Shown: piece by piece, positions 22,213 through 32,990 of the stretch | How the letters are laid out: each line of letters starts with the position of its first letter | How positions within the stretch are numbered: position 1 is the stretch's first letter | Assembly: GCA_016946835.1 (NCBI GenBank) | Contig: JACVTC010000060.1 | Location: forward strand, 1-42,500 | Length of the DNA stretch: 42,500 nucleotides | Direction: 5' to 3' | DNA from: Neocallimastix lanati (nom. inval.) | Taxonomy: Eukaryota > Neocallimastigomycota > Neocallimastigomycetes > Neocallimastigales > Neocallimastigaceae | Position numbers and translations under genes: made by a program | The notes under the pieces: model-generated | Told to the model about the DNA's origin: nothing | What the model saw: the letters and a program-made list of their open reading frames with translations, nothing else | The model's database searches: none

Positions 22213-23595
22213 GTATTGGTAATATAACTCGGTTTCTTTGAATAACTTTTTTTTTTTAAGAAGACAAGAAATTATTTATTTTATTAATTAAAAAAAAAAA
22301 ATATTTATATTTATATATTTATATTTATATGCTTCTTAATATATGAAATGTAGAAATGATAACATGATTATATTATTATTTAATTTAATTAACCTTTATT
22401 TATTTAATATAATATAAAAATAAAATGTTGAAGAAGGGAAAAAGTCAATAGCAAAGAATAAAATATAAAAGAAGAAAAAAAAAAAAGTATTCTTTTATAT
22501 AATTACTTTTTAATTAGAAAAAAAATATTTTATAAAAATAATTAAGAATTATTTAGTTTAATATTATAAAATAAGTATAATATAAATAAATAAAAAAGAT
22601 TTATAATAATGTTAACAAAATAAATATATATTATATATAAAAAAATATAATAAAAATATAATGAAATCATCATAAAAATTATAATAAAATAAAAAAAGAA
22701 TAAAATAAAATAAAAATAAAATAATAAAAATAAAATAATAAAAATAAAATAAAATAAAATAAAATGTTATAAGAAATGAATAATAAATTATTTATTTTAA
22801 TTTACTTTTGTTCTTGATAAGAAAATTATGAATTTAATTAATAATAAAATAAAAAAAAAATATTTTAATATAATATTTTTTATATAAAATTTTATCAAAA
22901 TATTGTTTTAATGTAGGAAATTAATGTATAAAAATTGTATTCTCATGAACATATAAAATATAAAATTTTATTTTTTAATAATAGAAGTTAATTATTCAAT
23001 TATTAAATAGATTAGAAAATAGAATAAATCTTTTAAAACTTTGTTCTTTAATAATAATAATAACAATAACAATAATAATAATAATAAAGTCTTTTTGTTT
23101 ATTTTTTTTTGAAGAAGAGAAGAAAAAGAAAAGAAAGAGGAGAATTTAATAATGAAATATTAATAATATTAATATTAATAAATAAAATAAAATATATAAA
23201 AATTAACTAGTATAATTAATAAAACGTGTATATTAATTATTAGTGTTATTTTATGAAAAATTATTTTATTTTTATTTTTTATTTGAGGTTTAGGTTAAAT
23301 AGATTAAAAACTATTATTTTATATTTTAAAGGGTAAAATATCAATAATAAAAGGTCACTTTTACACTTTTAATAAAGTAATAATAATGTGGTCTTGTTGG
23401 TATAAATTTTTCTTTTAAACTGGTTGTATCTGGAGAGAAATTTATCAAGTTATGGACTTTCCATAAAATTTATGTATTTGTATAGAATTTATGATGATAA
23501 TTTCATGATTTATTAATTAAATTTTATATAATGATTAATAAAATAATAATTTTATTAATTATTAAAAGTTTTTTTTTTATTTTTTTTCATTTTTT
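20700..23595. other. Non-coding, with small G+C-richer islands
   Basis: Dominated by poly(A)/poly(T). Less A/T-rich islands lie at about 20905-21110, 21365-21420, 21505-21660 and 21800-21860. The first has short open frames on both strands but none with recognisable content. In A/T-rich genomes such islands can mark regulatory DNA or RNA genes; I could not fold any of them as a tRNA. Confidence 0.5.
21809..21853. other. Nested inverted repeat in a G+C-richer island
   Basis: CCCTCA (21809-21814) pairs with TGAGGG (21848-21853). Inside, AACC (21819-21822) pairs with GGTT (21837-21840). It is one of the few G+C-rich structures in this non-coding stretch. It may be part of a small RNA or a regulatory site; no family is recognised. 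Confidence 0.3.
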
Positions 23596-23604
23596 ATATC
23601 AAAA

Positions 23605-23815
23605 GTTAAATATAAAATATAAAATATAAAATATAAAATATAAAATATAAAATATAAAATATAAAATATAAAATATAAAATATAAAATATATAAAATATA
23701 AAATATAAAATATAAAATATAAAATATAAAATATAAAATATAAAATATAAAATATAAAATATAAAATATAAAATATAAAATATAAAATATAAAATATAAA
23801 ATATAAAATATAAAA
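23605..23815. repeat. 7-bp tandem repeat (AAAATAT)n
   Basis: About 30 near-perfect copies of a heptamer, with one two-base interruption near 23690. A minisatellite of very high purity for its length. Confidence 0.95.
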
Positions 23816-23869
23816 TAAAAAAATTTATTAATTATTTAATTATTTAATGGTATCAAATAGTTTTCATTA

Positions 23870-23906
<37 letters not shown>

Positions 23907-24373
23907 ATTATGGAATAACAGAAAATTATTTAATCAGTCATTTAATAGGAATTAAAGTTAAAAAAAAAAATTATTGGAAAAGTTCTTAAAAAAAAAAAAA
24001 TTTATAATATTTCAAATCAATTAAAAAAAAAAAAATAAAAATAAAAAAAAAACTTCTTTTGATATTATCATAAAACTACTATTCATTATTGTTTGTTTAT
24101 AAAAATAATAACTAATATGATTACTATGATTAATTAGATGCACAAACAAATAAATTATTTTATATTTTTTAAAAAAAAAAGGAATATATAATGACATAAT
24201 AAATTATAAAAAGAATTATTCAATATTTTTTTTAATTATTTATATAATTTTAATTATAAACAAATACTTATTTAAATATATTTCTATAAATAAATAAATA
24301 AATTGGATTTTATCAATAAATAATTTTTATATATTTTAATTATATTTTTAATATTTAGTATAAAAAAATTTAG

Positions 24374-24412
<39 letters not shown>

Positions 24413-24467
24413 ATTGAAAATTATATAATTAATATTTAAATTAACAAAATAATTAATAAATTTAAAT

Positions 24468-24536
24468 ATTATAAATTCAAGTAATTATAAATTCAAGTAA
24501 TTATAAATTCAAGTAATTATAAATTCAAGTAATTAT
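24468..24536. repeat. 16-bp tandem repeat
   Basis: Four copies of AATTATAAATTCAAGT in direct array. Confidence 0.9.
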
Positions 24537-24744
24537 AATACTTAAATTTTTAATTATTTTGTTTTTAGTCTTTTCTCTCTCTCTCTTTTTTTTTTTTTAA
24601 TGTAATAATAATAATATTTTGAGTGACAAATAAAAAAACATTTTAAATATTATTATTTAATATATACTAGTGAATAAAATTGAATATCAGAATTGATTTT
24701 AATATTCTCGATTCAAAGAATTTTTTTTAATTATAATTTTTTTT

Positions 24745-25320
24745 TTTTTACCATGGTTGTTATTCCTATACATTTTTTTTTTACCATTAGTGGCAATAAA
24801 ACTGAACTGATCTTCCATTTTTATAGATATCTAAATATGTTTCATAAATGATTTGTTCATCTTTCAGACTTAACAATATTCTTTTTTTTTTTTTTTTCTC
24901 CAAGGAAGATTAATCCATTTAGGACCCCTTTTCAATTTTATAATGGATATAAAAATCTTTTTTATCTTCAACACTTTTCAGCATTTTTGATTTTTTAAAG
25001 ATGTATGTATAAATTTTAATACTTTTTCTTTTATAATAAAGAACAGAACAAATAATTATACTTTCTCGGTCATAAAAGTAATGTGTATATACCAAGGAAA
25101 CCTTTTTCTTCATTGAAAACCTTACCATTTCTATCAAAAAAAATGAAACCATCTTGCCTATTAGAATTCTTTGAGTTTTGACGTTGACCATCAAAAAAAT
25201 AAAAAAAAAAAAAAAAAGATAATATATAATAAGTTTTATTATTATTTTAAAACATTATCATTTATGATACCATAATCAACATTTTGACCTTTGAAAATAA
25301 TCATTTTCATCCTAAAAAAA
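24745..25320 (-). pseudogene. Possible decayed or split coding fragment
   Basis: The minus strand has a 91-codon open frame (24919-25194). Its second half, HYFYDRESIIICSVLYYKRK and on to KDFYIHYKIEKG, looks coding. Its first half reads better in a neighbouring frame as DGFIFFDRNGKVFNEEKGFL. Past the stop, shifting one base gives GPKWINLPWR (about 24900-24930), and then DEQIIYETYLDIYKNGRSVQ (about 24800-24860). Upstream, MKMIIFKGQNVDYGIIND (about 25265-25315) may be an earlier exon or block. At least three frameshifts are needed without introns, so I treat it as a remnant. I do not recognise the family. Confidence 0.35.
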
Positions 25321-25654
25321 AGCATCCTTCCTTAGTCATTTATTGAATTTATCTCCAAAAAAAATGGAGATATCTTTTTTTTTTTTTTTTTTTGTATTGG
25401 ATTATAATTATTTTAAGCTATGTAATTGTTTAAAGTTTTTATAATTATAATTAGTAAAAGATTAAATTTCACAATATCTAAGTGAGAGAAGTTATTGGTA
25501 TAACTTGAATATAACCTATAAACTTTATTATTATTTTAAATTTTCAAAATTTTTATTTTTTTTTTTTTTTTTTTTTTGATTTTATAATTTTTTTGTTATT
25601 TTTTTGTTATTTTTTTTTATTAATTTCTTTTTAAACAATGAATGTATTAAAAAA

Positions 25655-25945
25655 TAATAATTTAATAATAAATAATAAATAATAAATAATAAATAATAAA
25701 TAATAAATAATAAATAATAAATAATAAATAATAAATAAATAAAAAATAAATAAATAAATAATAATAATAAATAATATAATAATAATAATAAATAATAATA
25801 AAAAGATTGTATTTATAATAATAATAAATAATAATAAAAAGATTGTATTTATAATAATAATAAATAATAATAAAAAGATTGTATTTATAATAATAATAAA
25901 TAATAATAAAAAGATTGTATTTATAATAAATAATAATAAATAATA
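25655..25945. repeat. 7-bp and 36-bp tandem repeats
   Basis: AATAAAT-type heptamers (25655-25745) pass into four copies of a 36-bp unit containing AAAAGATTGTATTTATAA (about 25800-25945). The 36-bp copies are nearly identical, suggesting recent amplification. Confidence 0.9.
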
Positions 25946-26586
25946 ACAGTTATAGCAAATATTAATTTTTTTTTTTTTTAAAAAAAAAAAAAGTTAAAAC
26001 TATTTAATAATAAGGAAATTGAAAATCAAAAAAATTTTTTTTTTTTTTTCTTTTTTATTATTTTTTATTTTTTATTTTTGTTAAATTAAAATTCTGTTAA
26101 ATTAAAATTTTTTTATTAAAATTTTTAAATTTTTTTTTTTTTTTAAAGATGGATGAAATTTATCCGATTTTGTTTTCTTTAGAAAATTCTTTAATTTAGA
26201 ATTTAGAGAGAAAATAAAAAAAAATTTTTTAAAATTAAAAATTTTTTTTTTTAATTTTATTTAAAAATTTTTAAAATTTTTTTTAAACTTTTTTATTTTT
26301 TAATTTTTTTTTTTATTTTTATTGATTTAATTTAAGGGTTAGAAGACAAAAATATTTTTAATCTATCCTTCAATCAAAATATATTTAATAAGAGATAAAA
26401 AATATTATTAAAAGAAGAAAACGTTAACTATTATTTATTACTACTCTTTAACAACAAGAATAAAATTGAACTTTTAATCTTATATACATATCTCTATATA
26501 TATAGATAAAATAAAAAAAAAATAAAAAAGATGGAGATCTAAATGATAAATGATATTATATCATATAAAAAAATTTTATTTTATTA
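25946..26586. other. Non-coding A/T-rich spacer
   Basis: Poly(A)/poly(T) runs and A/T-only words. No gene seen. Ends at the target site of the Copia insertion. Confidence 0.7.
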
Positions 26587-26591
26587 AAGCG

Positions 26592-26828
26592 TTTTAAATC
26601 CAAAAATACACACGAAATATTAAAGAGATATATTAGTATGTTTTATTATATGTTTTATTATATTTTCTATTAAAAAGAAAAAAAATGTTCAAGAAAAGTG
26701 AATTGTCAATTATAATAATACAATTATTTATACACTTTAACATTTATTTATATAAAACTATTGGTTAAATATTTAATTTATAACATAAACCATTAATATA
26801 CTATTTTAATAGTTTCTTACTTCTGACA
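26592..26828 (-). repeat. 3' LTR of element 1
   Basis: Identical to 32754-32990. On the minus strand it begins TGTCAGAAGTAAG and ends GGATTTAAAA, next to the AAGCG duplication. Confidence 0.93.
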
Positions 26829-26839
26829 TTCCTCCTAAG
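26829..26839 (-). other. Polypurine tract, element 1
   Basis: Minus strand CTTAGGAGGAA abuts the TGTCAG start of the 3' LTR. This is the usual plus-strand primer position. Confidence 0.85.
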
Positions 26840-26879
26840 TATAATATTAATAAATTTTATACTTTTCAATATATACTAT

Positions 26880-29800
26880 TTATACTTCTATATCATTTAT
26901 GTCATTAATGTTTGTTAGTATGGAATTTCTAAAGTTATCCATTTGACCATTACTCAAGTATTTAGTGAATCCATCAGCTAGGTTATATTGTGACTTTATG
27001 TACTTTAATTTAATTTTATTATTTCTAATCAATTCTCTAATATAGTGAACTCTTATATCCATATGTTTAGTTTTTGGATTAATTGATTGATTTTTTGCAT
27101 TGAAAATCGCAGCTTTATTGTCTATATTAATCTCAATACTCTTCATATTTAAACCAAATTCATTTAGTAAATTTAGATACCAGATACAGTGTTTGCTACA
27201 TTCGCTAAGACTGTAGTATTCGGACTCAGCTGTAGAAGTAGAAACACAATGCTGGAGTTTTGAACACCAACTAGTCGGAGTATTTCCTATAGTTATTAGA
27301 AAACCTGTAGTGGATCTTCTTGTTTCCAAATCACCTGCATAATCGGCGTCAACGAAAGCTTTTATTCCTTGCTCTTTCGTAAAATTTAAACCATATTTTA
27401 TTGTTCCTTTAAGGTATCTGAGTATTTTCAATACATTTTCCCAGTCTTCAAGATTAGGGTCCTTTGATCTTCTTGCAGCTTTTCCAACAGAGTATATGAT
27501 ATCTGGTCTTGTAGATATAGCTAAGTATAGTAGGTTCCCTATAGCACTTCTATACTTGGTTTTATCGATCTTGTTCTTTCTTAGTTCTTCATCTAGTATT
27601 GGTTTTGTATTCCTTGATGGCACAGAATTCTTCATTCCGAATTTTTCTAAGATTTCTTCTATATACCTAAATTGATTTAAAAAGTAACCATTTTTATGTT
27701 TAATAAATTTTATTCCAATTATGAAATTAACTTTACCTATGTCTTTTATTTTAAATTTTTCTTTGATTAAGTTTTTCGTATTTTTAATTTCTTCTCTTTT
27801 CCCAGCTAATAATATATCATTTACATATACGGCCAATATGCTTGATATATTATTATACTTGTTTTCCTTTAAGTAAAGACAAGGCTCACTGATGATTCTT
27901 CTGTATCCTATTTTCTTGATATATTTGTCTAGTTCGTCATTCCATTGTTTGCCGCTTTGTTTCAGTCCATAAATAGCTTTTCTTAATTTCCAATATTTTT
28001 TATTGTAGTCCTCATGTCCCTTTGGTGGTTTCATGTAAATTTCTTCTTTTAATGGTGCGTTGAGATATGCTGCGTTAATATCTATATGATGTATTTGGAA
28101 ATTATTTTGAACAGCTAATGCAGTGAAAATTCTAATTGAATCTGATTTTAATGTAGGAGAGAAAGTTTCATGGAAATCAATTCCTTCTTGTTGAGTATAT
28201 CCCTTAGCTACTAATCTTGATTTTCTTTTGATAATTTCACCTGCTGAATTTCTTTTAAATTTGAATATCCACCTAGAAGCAGTAATATTAGCACCTTCAG
28301 GGATTTTCTCGACTGATTCAAATACATGTAATGATTCCATATTTTGTAATTCTTCTTTAATTGACTCCAACCATTCAGTTTTATCGAGTAAGTTTTTTAT
28401 ATCATCATAATTAAATGGTTCTCTTAATTTTTCATTGTATTTTTTCTTTTTATTATCTTTCTTATCTATATTAATGTTATCTGTTTTCCTTTTATTTTCA
28501 ATGCTGTTTTTTGTGTTATTTCTTTTGGTTTTTACATTTTTAATTACATTGTTAATATCGATATGATCATGAGATGTTGAAATGGGAGTGATGTTTTTAT
28601 CATTAGTATTGCTGTCGTTAATATTATTGTTGTTGATATTATTATTATTATTGATATTATTATTATTATTGATATTATTATTGTTATTGTTATTGTTACT
28701 GTTATTGTTATTGTTATTGTTGTTATTGTTGTTATTGTTGTTATTGTTGTTATTGTTGTTATTGTTGTTATTGTTGTTATTGTTGTTATTATTATAATCA
28801 TTATTGTTAATTTTATTTTTATTATTATTTATTTTTGGATTTTTATAGTTATTTTTTGTATTTGATTTATGTATATGTGTTGTGTTTGGTAGATCAGTGT
28901 TATTATGATAATTATTTGAAATGATGTTTGGACTGTAGCTATTGTTATCAAAGTAATTATTATTCCTCCTAATTTCATGATTTGGAATAAAATTTGATAT
29001 ATTTTGATTGCAGTGAGTGCAGTAGGAGTTGCCTGGGTTTGATTCGAAAAATTCTACGTTTCTTGAAAGAACAATTTTGTTATTTGTAATATCAAGAATT
29101 TTGTAACCTGTGGGATTATTTGAATAGCCAAGGAAGATACCTGGTGAAGCATTGTTATCAAATTTTGATCTGAAATTTTTAGTAATAAAGAAAAAAACTT
29201 TGCATCCAAAAACCCTAATATTAGAGTAGTCTATTTTAGTTTTATTTAAAATTTCATATGGTATTTTATTAAAGATTCCTTTGTGAGGAAGGCGGTTTCT
29301 AACATAATTTGCGGTATCAACAGCGTCTTCCCAAAATTGGTGACTTAGTTTGGCGTCATTGAGAAGTGTTTTAGCCGCATTGATTAAGGTTCCGTTGAAA
29401 CGTTCCGCTTTTCCGTTTTGTTGGGGGTTATATGGTATAGTTAGTTGATGTTGGATACCATACTGAAAGCAGAATTCTTTAAATTTTATATTGACAAATT
29501 CAGTTCCGTTGTCTGAACGCATATACTTAATCCTAATGTTGTATTTATTTTTAATATAACGGAACCAATTGTAAAATGCAGAATATGTATCGCTTTTACT
29601 TTTAAGAAAGAGAACCCAGCCATATCTGGAGAAGTCATCTAATATAGTAAAGAAATATTTATTACCATAAATAGAATCTGGTAATGGTCCCACTAAGTCC
29701 ATGTGAATGAGTTCGAATATGTGTTGTGATTTATGTTCGCTTTTGGGGTAAGGTTTGTTTTTAATTTTCGATTGAATACATAATGGACATTTTAGTGGTA

Positions 29801-31439
29801 CATTAGTGTTTAATAATTTGTGTTTGATCATTTTAATGTCAAAATGTGCTAAACGTCTATGCCATAAATTTAGTTTATCTTGAGTTTTCATATTTGTATA
29901 ATTAATTTCATTGTTAGTATTGATTTTTTCTATATCCTTTAGTTGTAATGGATGTGTAGACAAAAAGAGTTTAAATGTGTTATTCGAATGAGATAATATA
30001 TTTATGATTTTATTTTGATGATTGTCATAGATGGTTGCACATGGTTTGTTATGATAACTATTGAAAATTATTTTGTAATTTTGTTGGTTTAACTTACCTA
30101 CCGATAAAAGATTTTTATCAATAAGTGGTGAGTAATATACATCATTGATGATTATTTCTTGATCATTAATGTAACCTTTAAATGTACCAATGTATTTTGT
30201 AGTTAATATTTCATTATTTGCAAGATAAATTTTTTCATTGCATGTTTTTATATTTATCAATTTATCTTTTCTGTTAGTAATGTTTATTGAAGCGCCAGAG
30301 TCTAAAATCCAGCATATTAATTCTTTATTGTTTACTGGAGTTTGATATTTTCCTTTGTGTATGTAGTTAATGCTTATAGTTTCATTATCATTGTAGTCTT
30401 TAGTGAAAGAATCTGAATATACTGAATTATAATTATCCTTTTGCATAAAGTTAGCGTAATTTCTCTTTTCATGAAATTGTCTTCTTTGATTATTGTTTTT
30501 AATATTTTTTCTTTTTCTAAACTTGAGTTTTCTATCTGATAATCTTTTTTTGCATTCATAAAAATAGTGTCCTTTTTTATGACAATAGTTACATCTTCCA
30601 TTTCTTCTAGTTGTTGTTCTTTGGGCATTTTTCTTCATTTTTGGTTTTTTGTTTTTATAATTAGTATTTTCATTTTCAATTGAAAATATCTTTTTGGCGT
30701 TATCAATTTTAATATTATTTGTTTCAATATTATTTGAAATTATTATTTCTGGGACTACACGCTTAACATAGGATGTACATTCTTCCCAATTATTTATATA
30801 TTGGAAAACATTAATATATCTTAAGTTTTCCGGTAAGGTCCTATTTAGTATACCGACTTTAGTACTGCAATTCATGTCACCATCTATTTTTTCTAGATCA
30901 TCAATTATATTTTGTAATTCTGACATGAATATATTAATATCCTTTTCTTCATCGTATTTCAGTTCATCTAGTTTTTTTTTGAGTTCCATTTTTCTTGTTT
31001 GTTGGTTCTTAGTAAAAGAGGATTTAAGAAAATTCCATATTTTGTAGGCGGTGTTTGCTTTTCCTTCAATCAACTTTTGAGTAATTTCACTCAAACTGTT
31101 CATAATGATCCATTGGGCAATTATATCATTGTTTATGTCATTCTCTTTCACGTTCAAGTCATACACCAAGGAATCATCAAACTGATCTTCAGTATATTTT
31201 TCGATATTCTCCTTGATATCTCTTTTTCTTAATTTTCTAACTTTTTCTTTAGTTATGTATGTTAATAAATCATTAATACTTAAGAGATTGATCATATTTC
31301 GTTTCCATCCTCTATAGTTTTCAGTAGTTAATTCGGTCACTCTGTTGAAGCTCTCCGTATAGCTGAAGTTAACTAATCTTCTTGCGTTATTCGATTCTTC
31401 AACGTTTATCAATTGTGATCTTCCTCTTCTTCCAGTCAT
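26880..31439 (-). CDS. Copia Gag-Pol polyprotein, RT motif YVND
   Basis: A 1519-residue polyprotein giving the Ty1/copia order gag-protease-integrase-RT-RNase H. Gag occupies about residues 1-330, with a CCHC knuckle CNYCHKKGHYFYEC (C283, C286, H291, C296). Protease has WILDSGAS (D380). Integrase has an HHCC finger (HRRLAH ... CPLC), then D581 (HMDLVGP), D643 (RSDNGTEF) and E679 (GKAERFN), an exact D-35-E. A nearly pure Asn tract (about 875-950) forms a linker. RT has DINAAYLNA (D1120). Its YVDD box reads YVND (N1207, D1208; codon AAT at 27819-27821 where GAT is expected). RNase H keeps VDADY (D1364), AESEYY, NIDNKAA and KHMDIRVH. The start is the first ATG of the frame. All enzyme domains look intact apart from that one substitution, which should abolish DNA synthesis. 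Confidence 0.97.
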   Translation of the reverse strand: MTGRRGRSQLINVEESNNARRLVNFSYTESFNRVTELTTENYRGWKRNMINLLSINDLLTYITKEKVRKLRKRDIKENIEKYTEDQFDDSLVYDLNVKENDINNDIIAQWIIMNSLSEITQKLIEGKANTAYKIWNFLKSSFTKNQQTRKMELKKKLDELKYDEEKDINIFMSELQNIIDDLEKIDGDMNCSTKVGILNRTLPENLRYINVFQYINNWEECTSYVKRVVPEIIISNNIETNNIKIDNAKKIFSIENENTNYKNKKPKMKKNAQRTTTRRNGRCNYCHKKGHYFYECKKRLSDRKLKFRKRKNIKNNNQRRQFHEKRNYANFMQKDNYNSVYSDSFTKDYNDNETISINYIHKGKYQTPVNNKELICWILDSGASINITNRKDKLINIKTCNEKIYLANNEILTTKYIGTFKGYINDQEIIINDVYYSPLIDKNLLSVGKLNQQNYKIIFNSYHNKPCATIYDNHQNKIINILSHSNNTFKLFLSTHPLQLKDIEKINTNNEINYTNMKTQDKLNLWHRRLAHFDIKMIKHKLLNTNVPLKCPLCIQSKIKNKPYPKSEHKSQHIFELIHMDLVGPLPDSIYGNKYFFTILDDFSRYGWVLFLKSKSDTYSAFYNWFRYIKNKYNIRIKYMRSDNGTEFVNIKFKEFCFQYGIQHQLTIPYNPQQNGKAERFNGTLINAAKTLLNDAKLSHQFWEDAVDTANYVRNRLPHKGIFNKIPYEILNKTKIDYSNIRVFGCKVFFFITKNFRSKFDNNASPGIFLGYSNNPTGYKILDITNNKIVLSRNVEFFESNPGNSYCTHCNQNISNFIPNHEIRRNNNYFDNNSYSPNIISNNYHNNTDLPNTTHIHKSNTKNNYKNPKINNNKNKINNNDYNNNNNNNNNNNNNNNNNNNNNNNNNNNNNNNSNNNNNNNNINNNNNINNNNNINNNNINDSNTNDKNITPISTSHDHIDINNVIKNVKTKRNNTKNSIENKRKTDNINIDKKDNKKKKYNEKLREPFNYDDIKNLLDKTEWLESIKEELQNMESLHVFESVEKIPEGANITASRWIFKFKRNSAGEIIKRKSRLVAKGYTQQEGIDFHETFSPTLKSDSIRIFTALAVQNNFQIHHIDINAAYLNAPLKEEIYMKPPKGHEDYNKKYWKLRKAIYGLKQSGKQWNDELDKYIKKIGYRRIISEPCLYLKENKYNNISSILAVYVNDILLAGKREEIKNTKNLIKEKFKIKDIGKVNFIIGIKFIKHKNGYFLNQFRYIEEILEKFGMKNSVPSRNTKPILDEELRKNKIDKTKYRSAIGNLLYLAISTRPDIIYSVGKAARRSKDPNLEDWENVLKILRYLKGTIKYGLNFTKEQGIKAFVDADYAGDLETRRSTTGFLITIGNTPTSWCSKLQHCVSTSTAESEYYSLSECSKHCIWYLNLLNEFGLNMKSIEINIDNKAAIFNAKNQSINPKTKHMDIRVHYIRELIRNNKIKLKYIKSQYNLADGFTKYLSNGQMDNFRNSILTNINDINDIEV

Positions 31440-32398
31440 TTTGCTTAATAATATTTTAATAAAATAAGAGATTTTGTTTCAAGTAGTTAATTAAATTTAT
31501 TTGTTTTCACTTTATTAATTATTTTTCTAAAAAGATTAAAGTAAAGATTCTTTATATATTTAAACATTATAAATTTAATTTAATATATTATAAATTGTTA
31601 TATTTATTAAATATAATTATTTCTGGTTTTGTTTGTAACGAATAAATATTTTTGTTTTGTCATCTGATGAGCTGATGAACATTGTTATTATGTTTTGTTA
31701 TTAATGTTAATATATTTTTAATTTAAAAAAAAATTTCTTGAATTTATTTTATTTGTTAGTGTTAAATTACTGTATAATTGAATGATAATTAATATTGACT
31801 TTTGATTGGTTTCTATAAGTAGAATCTAATTTCATTGAAGTGTTGAAGTATTTTAATATAATTTATTACGTACTTAAAAGATTGGTTTTATTGTTATATT
31901 GATTTAATGATATATATTAAATTAAATTAAATATTATCACCTGTTTGATCATTATTTTCAACATTTTATTAAAGTTGACTATAAAATGAATATTATTATT
32001 TATATATTATATTTTCAACTTTTTATTTCAGTTGATCATTATCAAATTAATTTAGTTTACTTTTGTATTATGTTTTCAACTTAATATTCATTTTTCAATT
32101 TTATCAAATTTTAATTCAATTATTTTCAACTTATTTCTTAGTTGACTATTATTAAATTAATGTTAGTTGACTATTGCGTTGATTTTTCAACTTAACATTC
32201 ATTCTCTTAATTTATCAAATTTTATTACAGTTATTTTCAATTTTAATAATTTGGTTAGATGACTATTATACATCATTTTCATCTTAACCTATGTTGACTA
32301 TTACTAAAAACATTTAATTATTTTTTTATTTTCAAAATATCTTTTAAGTGCCTTTTTTTATTTCTATTTTATATTATTTTGTTTCAATTTTATGAATT

Positions 32399-32436
<38 letters not shown>

Positions 32437-32616
32437 GGTACTCAATATTTTATTAATGTTTTAAAACGTGCTTTTTCTTTTATTTTGTTTTATTTGTATT
32501 ATAATTTAATTTTTTATATGTGTGTTTAATTTTTAGTAATTATAATGTGTTATTTTTTTTTATATTTGGTATTTAATAAATGTTAATGAAAATCGAAAAA
32601 TTATGTTAGTAATAAT

Positions 32617-32663
<47 letters not shown>

Positions 32664-32739
32664 CCTTATATATTTAATTAATATTTGTATAATGATTAAA
32701 TTTTAATACTTAGCTTTGTATTTTACTCAACTGGTGAGT
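31440..32739 (-). other. Long structured leader, element 1
   Basis: About 1.3 kb lies between PBS and gag, with no ORF. It contains repeated hairpins with the stem TCAACT/AGTTGA or close variants: 31958-31978 (TCAAC/GTTGA), 32015-32035, 32126-32145, and an inverted-order pair at 32165-32192. Related words recur near 32240-32300. TTGACTATTA or TTGATCATTA follows many copies. The stem differs from the GCTGA/TCAGC stem in the leaders of element 2 and fragment A, but position and design are the same. Confidence 0.6.
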
Positions 32740-32753
32740 TGAGACTCTTAATC
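32726..32753 (-). other. PBS and overlapping hairpin, element 1
   Basis: The plus strand TGAGACTCTTAATC (32740-32753) is the reverse complement of the PBS and equals the tRNA-Lys(CUU) anticodon arm. It overlaps a perfect hairpin: CTCAACT (32726-32732)/AGTTGAG (32737-32743), loop GGTG on +. The element 2 hairpin in the same place uses CTCACTC/GAGTGAG. Confidence 0.82.
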
Positions 32754-32990
32754 TTTTAAATCCAAAAATACACACGAAATATTAAAGAGATATATTAGTA
32801 TGTTTTATTATATGTTTTATTATATTTTCTATTAAAAAGAAAAAAAATGTTCAAGAAAAGTGAATTGTCAATTATAATAATACAATTATTTATACACTTT
32901 AACATTTATTTATATAAAACTATTGGTTAAATATTTAATTTATAACATAAACCATTAATATACTATTTTAATAGTTTCTTACTTCTGACA
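32754..32990 (-). repeat. 5' LTR of element 1, with likely promoter
   Basis: Same sequence as the 3' LTR. On the minus strand a CCAAT word is followed closely by TATATAAA (plus coordinates about 32910-32926), a plausible Pol II promoter for the genomic RNA. That role is inferred only from the words. Confidence 0.9.

Larger units (their letters stand above)
26592..32990 (-). mobile_element. Recent full-length Copia element (element 1)
   Basis: A 6399-bp Ty1/copia element on the minus strand: 237-bp LTR, PBS, 1.3-kb leader, one long ORF, polypurine tract, 237-bp LTR. The LTRs appear identical by eye. AAGCG flanks it at 26587-26591 and 32991-32995 as a 5-bp target duplication. Identical LTRs and an unbroken ORF mean a very recent insertion, yet the RT active site carries a substitution (see the ORF). 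The LTRs end TTTAAAA instead of CA, as in element 2. Confidence 0.95.

Noticed and set aside
23605-23815. CRISPR-like or centromere-like array
   Set aside because: A simple heptamer tandem repeat with no spacers; eukaryotic context; no evidence for centromere function.
28544-28801. Open frames on both strands of poly-Ile/Thr and poly-Leu type
   Set aside because: They are shadows of the Asn-codon tract in the Copia polyprotein; the repeat stays open in several frames.
30374-30628. 84-codon frame antisense-overlapping the zinc-knuckle region, and other short frames within 26880-31439
   Set aside because: Alternative frames of the long intact Gag-Pol ORF with no independent support.
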